Of a DNA stretch of 64,000 nucleotides, positions 26,117 through 33,732 are shown in pieces (within the stretch, counting starts at the first letter, position 1; every line of letters begins with the position of its first letter). The translations under genes and the position numbers were made by a program. The stretch covers positions 46,719 through 110,718 of the forward strand of contig NZ_JABFNN010000041.1 of assembly GCF_013090115.1 (NCBI RefSeq), read 5' to 3'. This DNA comes from Flagellimonas amphidinii (GTDB lineage Bacteria; Bacteroidota; Bacteroidia; Flavobacteriales; Flavobacteriaceae). The notes below the pieces were generated by a model. The model was not told where the DNA came from. It did no database searches and worked only from the letters and a program-made list of their open reading frames with translations.

Positions 26117-27495
26117 TTTATAACAATTTTTGGCCCATTTACAGTTGGGGCATCTTTGGCGAATTCTTGTTCCAATAATCTCAATAGTTCTTGACCTATT
26201 AAGGATTCTGATGTCCAGATATCATTTTTTTCCTCGGGATCTTTTTTCAAATGATACAATTGTAGTTTTGTCCCATTTTCTAACCGTGTCCTCACCAACT
26301 TAAAGGGAGGCTTGATGATGTTTTCCTGCAAATGGCCTCGAATATAAATGTGATTCGTTTTTGAAATATCTTTACCTTGAAAAAGCGATAAAAAACTATT
26401 TCCCTTGACGGTATTGGGCTTCGGGGTCTTCCCTACCAAATCCAATAATGTGGGCATTATATCTATCACCGAGATAAATGAATTTGAGGTATTTGGCACA
26501 ATGCGGCCCTTCCAATAAGCAATTGCCGGAACCCTGATTCCGCCTTCATAATTGGATGTTTTGTAATCCTTTAAAGGTGTATTGTCTCCCAACACAGAAT
26601 TTGGCCCATGCCTTCCTCCATATTGGTCTTTAGGAAACCAATTTTCCATTCCGCCATTGTCACTCATAAAAAGAACCAAGGTGTTTTCATCTTTTCCTGT
26701 TTCCTGTAATTTTCCCATCACTTTACCCAGAGCGTCATCCATATGGGTCATGGCTGCCGCAAAATCTACCCTGCTACTATCGGAAATGATGTTTCTATAG
26801 AGTGCTTTCCAGCGTTTCTCCTCCTGTAACGGAAAATGTGGTGCGCTATAAGCCAAGGTGATAAAAAATGGGGTTTCTTCAGGTTGTTCCAAATAGTCTA
26901 AAGTAGCCTTGGTCAACAAATCGGTCACATGTCCTTCCTCTTGCAGCAACTTCCCATTTTTATGCCAACTGGGGTCACCGTTCTTATATTCGTGGGTGTA
27001 CTGGTCAATCTGTCCATGTAAAAATCCGTAAGAGATATCAAAACCATAGGCTTGTGGACCATTTTCAGCAGTAAGACCCAAATGCCATTTACCAAAAAGG
27101 GCAGTTCTATAGCCCAACTCTTTTAAAGCCTTGGGCAATGTGATTAAACTATCTGGCAAGGCCATCTTACTCTTGCCACTTATTGGTGCCACAATTCCCA
27201 ATCTACTTGCAGGCATACCTGTCAATAAAGCCGCTCGGGTTGGTGAACAGGTGGGAGCAACATAAAAACGATCTAAAACCAATCCATTATCCGCTAGAGC
27301 ATCAATGACTGGAGTTTGTATTTCCGAACCATGATATCCGACATCGTTCCAACCGGCATCATCTGCTATTACCATTAAAATATTGGGGCGTTTTTTTGTA
27401 TTGTTTGAAACTGTTCTAGGTGTTTGCCTACATCCCCATAAAATGAAAGTGCAAAAAATAGCCGACCAAATGGTATGTGAAACTATTTTACTCAT
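26113..27495 (-). CDS. Type I (formylglycine) sulfatase, lipoprotein
   Basis: S1-family sulfatase of about 460 residues. The start at 27495 (MSKIVSHTIWSAIFCTFILWGC) gives a lipoprotein signal and an ATGAGTAA overlap with the GH105 stop; the frame extends 7 codons upstream. The formylglycine signature C-S-P-T-R-A-A appears in FYVAPTCSPTRAALLTGMPA. The N-terminal metal site is NILMVIADDAGWNDVGYHG, and FGKWHLG and FMSDNGG are the other family blocks. It should remove sulfate esters from sugars in the envelope. Maturation needs a formylglycine-generating enzyme encoded elsewhere. Its position among pectin-type enzymes suggests a sulfated rhamnose or uronic acid residue in the natural substrate. 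Confidence 0.93.
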   Translation of the reverse strand: MSKIVSHTIWSAIFCTFILWGCRQTPRTVSNNTKKRPNILMVIADDAGWNDVGYHGSEIQTPVIDALADNGLVLDRFYVAPTCSPTRAALLTGMPASRLGIVAPISGKSKMALPDSLITLPKALKELGYRTALFGKWHLGLTAENGPQAYGFDISYGFLHGQIDQYTHEYKNGDPSWHKNGKLLQEEGHVTDLLTKATLDYLEQPEETPFFITLAYSAPHFPLQEEKRWKALYRNIISDSSRVDFAAAMTHMDDALGKVMGKLQETGKDENTLVLFMSDNGGMENWFPKDQYGGRHGPNSVLGDNTPLKDYKTSNYEGGIRVPAIAYWKGRIVPNTSNSFISVIDIMPTLLDLVGKTPKPNTVKGNSFLSLFQGKDISKTNHIYIRGHLQENIIKPPFKLVRTRLENGTKLQLYHLKKDPEEKNDIWTSESLIGQELLRLLEQEFAKDAPTVNGPKIVIK

Positions 27496-28870
27496 CCACA
27501 CTAAAAATTGGGGCATCAGTAACTATGGGATGGTCATAAAATTGTACGGCGCTATCATTCATTTTGGGATTGGTATTTTCTAAAAGCAAGAGCATCTCTG
27601 CCCCAGCCAATAAGACTGGACCATAACCATGTGCCGCATAAACGTTTACCGGTCTGTAATAATAAAAAGCAGGGTCAAAACCCATACCCGTTCCCACACA
27701 AGTTCCCATTACCTGTCCTTTGTCGTTAACTTGTTCTGCCAAAGCATTCCAGGCCAAACAAACTATTGGCCCGTAGGACCTAGCATCTATGTAACCTCTA
27801 TTAATGGCCCTCGCAATGGCATAAGTAAATATGGCAGTAGCCGAAGTTTCTAAATAGGAGTCGTTCTTATCCAATAATTGATGCCACAACCCCTTGGGTG
27901 ATTGCAACCTTGTCAATCCATGGATATGCTCCTTTAAAATTCTTAGCACTTTTTGATAGTTGGAGTGTTCTTTCGGCAATATTTCCAACAGTTCTACCAA
28001 GGTCATGATGGCCCAACCATTCGCCCTTCCCCAAAAAAAAGCAGGGTGAGCATCCATATCTTCGATATAAGCATGCATAAACAGTCCCTTCTCTTTTACA
28101 AACATTCTTTCAGCAAATTGTATCAGTTGCTTTGTGGCATCGTCAAAATATCGTTGTTCTCCCGTATAATTTCCCATCTGGGCCAAAGCCGGCACACTCA
28201 TAAATAAATCATCCAACCAGATTGAATTCTTCATAGGTCGATTTCTTACCAAGGTACCATCGGGCAAACGTAATTGCTTGTTACTGATGTAATCGATAAA
28301 ATTATTTATCATAGGGTCAACATCGGCCTTAAGGCCATTCTGTTTGGCCTTGATCATTGCTGCGCAAATGGCCCCTGCATCGTCGAGAGCGTTGGGATGC
28401 AATACAGAGTGCATGGGATTTTCTCCTGATAGATTCTTCTCTTCCCAAATCTTTACCAGTGGGAAAAGCTCTGCCAAAAAAGCAATACGCTCATTGGCGT
28501 AATTTGCATATTTCTCATCTTTTGAAGCTTTTGAAGCCAATAACATTCCAGCATAGGTAACTCCCCATTCGTAACTCACTAGTCTAAAATCTGCCTTGCC
28601 AAAAGCCAAATTTTTCACCTTATTCAGTTTATTGAAATTGTTAATTTCTCCACCTGTATCTTTATTCACCAAAGTTGCCGGTGTTACAGCATCTAAATAA
28701 GAATGAATCCTTGCAAGCACTTTGTGAATCTCAATTTCATTAGGTATACCGTATGGGGTCTCGTATTGTGGTTTTATCAAATGTAAGGGTGCCGTGGCAT
28801 CATTGGGCCGTTCCTGACCCCATACGATTCCACAAACCAATACCAAAATCAGTTTATATCGATATAGCAT
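27488..28870 (-). CDS. GH88/GH105-family unsaturated uronyl hydrolase
   Basis: Exported enzyme of 460 residues (signal MLYRYKLILVLVCGIVWGQ) with an (alpha/alpha)6 barrel. Motifs: SIWLDDLFMSVPALAQMG with the catalytic Asp pair, FFWGRANGWAIMTLVELLEILP, and ETSATAIFTYAIARAINRGY. The family hydrolyses the 4,5-unsaturated uronic acid that polysaccharide lyases leave at product ends. A second, divergent member lies at 40311-41426. It is the first gene of a four-gene minus-strand set; a terminator-like hairpin separates it from SusD, so it needs either read-through or its own promoter, which I could not locate. Confidence 0.9.
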   Translation of the reverse strand: MLYRYKLILVLVCGIVWGQERPNDATAPLHLIKPQYETPYGIPNEIEIHKVLARIHSYLDAVTPATLVNKDTGGEINNFNKLNKVKNLAFGKADFRLVSYEWGVTYAGMLLASKASKDEKYANYANERIAFLAELFPLVKIWEEKNLSGENPMHSVLHPNALDDAGAICAAMIKAKQNGLKADVDPMINNFIDYISNKQLRLPDGTLVRNRPMKNSIWLDDLFMSVPALAQMGNYTGEQRYFDDATKQLIQFAERMFVKEKGLFMHAYIEDMDAHPAFFWGRANGWAIMTLVELLEILPKEHSNYQKVLRILKEHIHGLTRLQSPKGLWHQLLDKNDSYLETSATAIFTYAIARAINRGYIDARSYGPIVCLAWNALAEQVNDKGQVMGTCVGTGMGFDPAFYYYRPVNVYAAHGYGPVLLAGAEMLLLLENTNPKMNDSAVQFYDHPIVTDAPIFSVDE

Positions 28871-28967
28871 ATTTCATTTATTAATAGTTCATTGGTTTAA
28901 ATAGAAAATTAGAGTTTGAAATGAAATATCAATAGGTCTACCATCATTACCACAGTGAACTTTTTAC

Positions 28968-29002
28968 AAAAAAGTATTGGGGTCAATATTGACCCCATAC
29001 TC
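28968..29002 (-). terminator. Terminator between SusD and the GH105-sulfatase-rhaM-GH28 genes
   Basis: On the minus strand a hairpin with 10 perfect base pairs (TGGGGTCAAT / ATTGACCCCA, 28978-28997), extendable by outer pairs, is followed by CTTTTTTG. It lies 34 nt after the SusD stop. It should end or attenuate the SusC-SusD transcript before the enzyme genes. In DNA form the same bases are a perfect 20-bp palindrome. Confidence 0.7.
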
Positions 29003-29031
29003 AAAATAAAAATTAACTAAATGCAAATCGA

Positions 29032-30609
29032 TTAGTATCCTGAATTTTGGGATAAATTGGGATTGGCATCAATAGCTGCCCTTGGTATCGGATAAAGTGT
29101 TCTAAAATCTTCAGATTCTTCTTTAAACTCCCAAGCATCACCAAATTTCCCAAAACGTATCAAATCTCTTCTTCTTGCCATTTCAAAAGCCAACTCACGT
29201 CCTCTTTCATCAAGAATATCATCCAATGTAAGTGAAGCAAGAGGTGTTGCACTACTTCTTTCTCTTACTTGATTGACCAAAGGCAACGCAGCTGCAAAGT
29301 CTCCTTCCCTTGCCAAAGCTTCTGCCTTGACCAGTAAAATATCAGCATATCTAACAAAAGCAATGTCATTTCCGGCATTTCCTCCATTAGTGTTAGGGTC
29401 CAATCCCCATTTTACCCATTTAATCCCAGCATTCATAGGTTGTAAACGAATACCAGTTGCAGGAATAATCTCATAAGGAACGGGACCTTCAGTAGAAGTT
29501 GAGGAATCATATAAAGTGGAATTATTGTCTGGTACAATACGTTCCACCATAACGGTTTCACCATTTCTAGGATCTATCAGCGGACCATATCCTATAAACA
29601 TATTTCTTCTATCATCATCTTCCTCATACAAGGCCAATACAGAAGGGCGTGTGCCAAATCCGTTTTGTGGAGTATAGGGCAAACCAAAAAGTCCGCCTTG
29701 TATTCCAGGCAAAACCTTTTGAACCAGTGGATGTCCAATTCCTCCAGAAATATCTGGGGAATAAACCGCACCAAATATGAACTCGGCATTGTTTTCATTG
29801 TTGTACACAAAATTGTCAAAATAGTCAGGCAACAAACTGTACTGTCCAGAATTAATTACCAAATCTGCATACTCAATAGCTTTATTGTTCATTGCACTGC
29901 CGGTATAAACCTCAGCATTAAGGTAAATGACCGCCAAAAGGGCTTGGCCCGCTTCCTGGGTCAATCTACCATAGTATTCACTTCCAGATGCGGATTTCGT
30001 TGGTAGATTTTGTAAAGCCGCCTCCATTTCCGAAGTCACAAATTCAAAAACCTCGACCCGTGTGTTTTGTACAGGTAGATTTAGTGGGTCTACTTTGGGG
30101 TCAGTAAATATGGGAACATTGCCAAACAAGTCCATCAAAAAGAAGTAAGCATAGGCCCTAAGTGTCCTTAACTCAGCAATGGGACCATCTACCAAACTTC
30201 CATCTAATCCAGAATTTTCCAAAGAAGCAATTAGTGCATTAGCTTGACCTACAGTTCTAAAATAAGTATTCCAAGCTCCATTGATATAGCCATGGTTCTC
30301 ATCCCATTCATGCTCCATAAGTTGTGAGAAGTTAGCACCTCCCCACCAGCCTTGAATCTTTTCATGCACCACAACTTGATCCGCAGAAAGTTCTAAACAG
30401 CGGTATTCCACTCCCATTCCTGTTGTACCTGCAAAGAAGCGGTATACCCCAGAAAGGGATGATAATATTTGTTGTTCGTTCGCATAAAAAGTTTCTGGTG
30501 TATAAATAGAATAGGTATCTTCTTCCAACGAACAACCTAAAAGTGTGATTGCAAGACCAAAGACCATTGTCTTAGCCAAGTATTTCTTATGTTTTAAATA
30601 ATTCTTCAT
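29032..30609 (-). CDS. SusD/RagB-like glycan-binding lipoprotein of the rhamnose locus
   Basis: Outer-membrane lipoprotein of 525 residues (signal ending GLAITLLGC), partner of the SusC gene 10 nt upstream. Family features: YRFFAGTTGMGVEYRCLELSADQ early, AELRTLRAYAYFFLMDLFGNVPIFTD in the middle, KAEALAREGDFAAALPLVNQVRERSS, and the closing LDERGRELAFEMARRRDLIRFGKF with YPIPRAAIDANPNLSQNSGY. It should bind oligosaccharides of the rhamnose-containing substrate at the cell surface. Transcribed from site B and followed by a terminator. Confidence 0.94.
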   Translation of the reverse strand: MKNYLKHKKYLAKTMVFGLAITLLGCSLEEDTYSIYTPETFYANEQQILSSLSGVYRFFAGTTGMGVEYRCLELSADQVVVHEKIQGWWGGANFSQLMEHEWDENHGYINGAWNTYFRTVGQANALIASLENSGLDGSLVDGPIAELRTLRAYAYFFLMDLFGNVPIFTDPKVDPLNLPVQNTRVEVFEFVTSEMEAALQNLPTKSASGSEYYGRLTQEAGQALLAVIYLNAEVYTGSAMNNKAIEYADLVINSGQYSLLPDYFDNFVYNNENNAEFIFGAVYSPDISGGIGHPLVQKVLPGIQGGLFGLPYTPQNGFGTRPSVLALYEEDDDRRNMFIGYGPLIDPRNGETVMVERIVPDNNSTLYDSSTSTEGPVPYEIIPATGIRLQPMNAGIKWVKWGLDPNTNGGNAGNDIAFVRYADILLVKAEALAREGDFAAALPLVNQVRERSSATPLASLTLDDILDERGRELAFEMARRRDLIRFGKFGDAWEFKEESEDFRTLYPIPRAAIDANPNLSQNSGY

Positions 30610-30619
30610 TGCTTTTTTT

Positions 30620-33598
30620 TTAGAAAGTTATACTTGTTCCAATCTGAAAAATTCTTGGTCTTGGATACACCAAATAATCAATACCTACCGATCTTGTTCT
30701 AACTTCTGGATCGTAACCAGTATATCCTGTAATTACAAATAAATTACTGCCAGAAACATAGACCCGGGCCTTTTTAAATATTTTGGAATTATCAGTATTA
30801 AAATTATATCCCAATGTCACATTATCCAGTCGTAAGAAACTAGCATCTTCAATCCATTGTGATGAATATTGGGCCACTTGTTCTCTACTGGCACCCGTAT
30901 CAAAAGCGGAGCGTAGCACATTTACCCCAGGAAACTGGCTTATATAGGAAAATTCTGCTCTTGTATTGTTATACAAATCGTTACCAATGGTTCCTCTCAA
31001 GTTAATATTGGCGTCAAATCTGTTGAACCTAAAGGTGTTATTGAAACCGAACACCAAATCTGGGTTGGCATCCCCAATAACTACTTCATCCGGAGTTCCA
31101 TCATTGTCTTCGTCCAAATAAGTTTCCAAACCATCAGCATCATATCCAGTAAATTCCCAACCATAGAAGGTATTCAATGGAAGGCCCGGTTTAATGATTT
31201 GGGTAGACGCATTATTACCCACAACCCCTGAACCACTGGAAGTATTGATTTCTTCCCGTTCAAAGTTTTCATTGGACAAGCTTATAACCTCGTTCTTATT
31301 GGAGGAAAGGTTAATATTTGTACTCCAAAATGCTTTGTCGTTATCAATAATATCTGCATTGATACTGAATTCAATTCCTTTATTTTCCACTTCACCAACA
31401 TTGGCCCATTGCGTTGTAACAACAGAAGGTGCCGCAGTTGAGAACGACAACAGCAAGTCATCAGTTTTTTTGATATAATAATCAATGGAACCGTAAACTT
31501 TATAATTGAACAATCCATAATCCAAACCAAAATTCAACTGACTTGTTTCTTCCCATTTAAGATTCGGGTTAGGATAATTTGTAGGCAATACACTTGGTAC
31601 TGCTTGCCCGCCAAAAACGTAGATTGACGACCCTGAAATGGAAAGTTGTTCCAAATAGAGGTTATTTGGAATTTCTTGGTTACCAGTCACTCCATAACCA
31701 AGTCTTAATTTCAGGTTATCTATTTTAGAGTTGTCCATGAAGGTTTCATCAGTAATATTCCAAGCTAAAGCTCCGGAAGGGAATGTACCCCATTTGTTGT
31801 TGGCACCAAATCTGGAAGAGCCATCACGTCTTAAAGTAAATGTCAGTAAGTATCTATCTTTTAACTTATAATTTAATCTCCCGTAGTACGAGGCCAGACG
31901 ATTGGCATCTTTGAAAGAGGTATTAGATTGAATAGAACCAGACTGTATAAGATTCCATTCTGTAGCATCTGACACAAAGTTATTTGCAGAAGTAAATGTA
32001 TTTTCGGTTATAAACCTCTGAAATGAATACCCTGCCAAAAAAGTAATCTGGTTATCTTCATTTAAGGTTTTATCATAAGTCAAAGTGGTTTCCGATAAAA
32101 CATTGCTGTTTGTATATTTATTAAGGGATCCAAAGCCACCTTGCCCTTCACCTGCTGGATGCGTAGAGGGTATATAAGAAAATCTACTTACCTTTTCATT
32201 AGAGTAGCCAAAGCTTGTTTTTAGGGTAAGTCCCTCTATCAATTCATAAGAAACATTAGTATTTCCCAAGAACAAAGTGCTATTGCTCTCATCTGTCACA
32301 TCTCTCCATGAAACAGGGTTTATCCGCAAAGCACCTATTTGATAATAAGAACCATCTTCATTATAAACAGGCAAGGTTGGTGCCCAACGTATGGCATCCT
32401 TCAAAATATTACCGCCTTCATCCCCTATATTTGAATTCAATGCAGGACGCTGCTCGTCAATGTAAGAATAAGTCATGTTCACGCCTATTTTCAACTTATC
32501 ATCCAAGGCGGCATGATTGGCATTTAACCTACCTGTGTATTTTTTAAGACGTGAGTTAAGCAAAACCCCTTCTTGATCATTTAATCCCACAGAACCTGTT
32601 ACATTGGTAGTTTTTGATCCCCCAGCAAAAGAAACATTATGGTTATGGGTAAGGGCTGCCCTAAAAACTTCTTTTTGCCAATTGGTATTTGCCCCCTGAT
32701 CTGAAAATGGCAAATCATTTGCATTTGCTCTTTGCCTATATTCATCAGCTGTAAGAACCGGCAAATATTCACGAACATTGGAGATTCCGGTATAAGCATC
32801 GTAAGTAATAAAATCACCATAACTTCCTTTATTCTTCGTAGTGATAACAATTACCCCATTAGCACCTCTAGAACCGTAAATGGCAGTTGCAGAGGCATCT
32901 TTTAATACATCAATGCTTTCTATATCGGCAGGATTAATTAAGCTAAGAGGGTTTGTTGCTTCTTCGGACAAGGGAGAGGAACCAGAGGTAGCGACTCTAA
33001 TACTATTATTTGCACTACCAAACTGTAATGGCACCCCGTCTATTACGTAGAGAGGATCATTACCTGCAGAAATTGAACTTGTACCTCTAATACGAACCGT
33101 GGATGATGCCCCTGGCATCCCACTACTTTGAACTATATTGACACCGGCCACTTTACCTTGCAATAACTGTTCTGGCTGAATAGGTAGGGCATCAACAAAG
33201 TCATCTGACTTAATTGAGGCAATTGCCCCTGTAACATCTTTTACTTTTTGGGTGCCATAGCCTATTACCACAATTTCATCCAATACTTGAGAACTTTCTT
33301 CCAACACAATGTCTATTGCAGTTCTACCGTTGGTGCTAACTTCTTGGGTTTTAAAACCAACATAAGAAAACATTAAAATGGAAGCTGCATCTGACTGCAA
33401 TTGTATGGTGTAATTCCCATCAAAGTCTGATGAAACACCATTTGCGGTTCCCTTCTGAATAATATTTACACCTGGAATAGGATCGCCGTTTACATCCGAT
33501 ATATTACCGGACACTGCTGACTGGGCCATAATACCCAGCGGAAAAAGCAGCAAGGTCAGAATCAGGACTGACCATAAGTTTAGTTTCGTTTTTAGCAT
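30620..33598 (-). CDS. SusC/RagA-like TonB-dependent transporter of the rhamnose locus, no STN domain
   Basis: Outer-membrane importer of 992 residues: signal peptide (LLLFPLGIMAQ), CarboxypepD_reg-like domain (about 25-105, ISDVNGDPIPGVNIIQKGT), plug with DEIVVIGYGTQKVKDVTGAIASI, and C-terminal barrel ending FQIGTSITF. Unlike the other two SusC proteins here it lacks the STN domain, and there is no sigma/FecR pair nearby, so it is not under anti-sigma control. Instead its promoter carries site B of the CAGGAYAG set. Presumed role: import of rhamnogalacturonan-type oligomers. Confidence 0.95.
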   Translation of the reverse strand: MLKTKLNLWSVLILTLLLFPLGIMAQSAVSGNISDVNGDPIPGVNIIQKGTANGVSSDFDGNYTIQLQSDAASILMFSYVGFKTQEVSTNGRTAIDIVLEESSQVLDEIVVIGYGTQKVKDVTGAIASIKSDDFVDALPIQPEQLLQGKVAGVNIVQSSGMPGASSTVRIRGTSSISAGNDPLYVIDGVPLQFGSANNSIRVATSGSSPLSEEATNPLSLINPADIESIDVLKDASATAIYGSRGANGVIVITTKNKGSYGDFITYDAYTGISNVREYLPVLTADEYRQRANANDLPFSDQGANTNWQKEVFRAALTHNHNVSFAGGSKTTNVTGSVGLNDQEGVLLNSRLKKYTGRLNANHAALDDKLKIGVNMTYSYIDEQRPALNSNIGDEGGNILKDAIRWAPTLPVYNEDGSYYQIGALRINPVSWRDVTDESNSTLFLGNTNVSYELIEGLTLKTSFGYSNEKVSRFSYIPSTHPAGEGQGGFGSLNKYTNSNVLSETTLTYDKTLNEDNQITFLAGYSFQRFITENTFTSANNFVSDATEWNLIQSGSIQSNTSFKDANRLASYYGRLNYKLKDRYLLTFTLRRDGSSRFGANNKWGTFPSGALAWNITDETFMDNSKIDNLKLRLGYGVTGNQEIPNNLYLEQLSISGSSIYVFGGQAVPSVLPTNYPNPNLKWEETSQLNFGLDYGLFNYKVYGSIDYYIKKTDDLLLSFSTAAPSVVTTQWANVGEVENKGIEFSINADIIDNDKAFWSTNINLSSNKNEVISLSNENFEREEINTSSGSGVVGNNASTQIIKPGLPLNTFYGWEFTGYDADGLETYLDEDNDGTPDEVVIGDANPDLVFGFNNTFRFNRFDANINLRGTIGNDLYNNTRAEFSYISQFPGVNVLRSAFDTGASREQVAQYSSQWIEDASFLRLDNVTLGYNFNTDNSKIFKKARVYVSGSNLFVITGYTGYDPEVRTRSVGIDYLVYPRPRIFQIGTSITF

Positions 33599-33618
33599 GT
33601 TTTTAGTTTTTCAGTTTG

Positions 33619-33632
33619 TGTAATCGATTACA
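33619..33632. repeat. 14-bp palindrome in the SusC leader
   Basis: TGTAATCGATTACA is a perfect palindrome located between the predicted -7 box (33646-33653) and the SusC ATG at 33598, that is, just downstream of the expected transcription start. It resembles LacI- or GntR-type operators in size and could be an additional control point unique to this promoter. Confidence 0.55.
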
Positions 33633-33645
33633 ATATCAATTAAGG

Positions 33646-33690
33646 CTAAACTATACAAACGAATCATCTCCCCTGTCCTGTACTATCCTG
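33646..33690 (-). promoter_or_regulatory. Regulon site B: operator and promoter of SusC-SusD
   Basis: Read on the minus strand, CAGGATAG (33690-33683), TA, then CAGGACAG (33680-33673) is followed after exactly 19 nt by TAGTTTAG (33653-33646), a TAnnTTTG-like box. The SusC ATG at 33598 is about 47 nt further on. Confidence 0.7.
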
Positions 33691-33732
33691 AACAAAAACC
33701 ATTTTAAATATTAATATCTTAAGATATTAACT

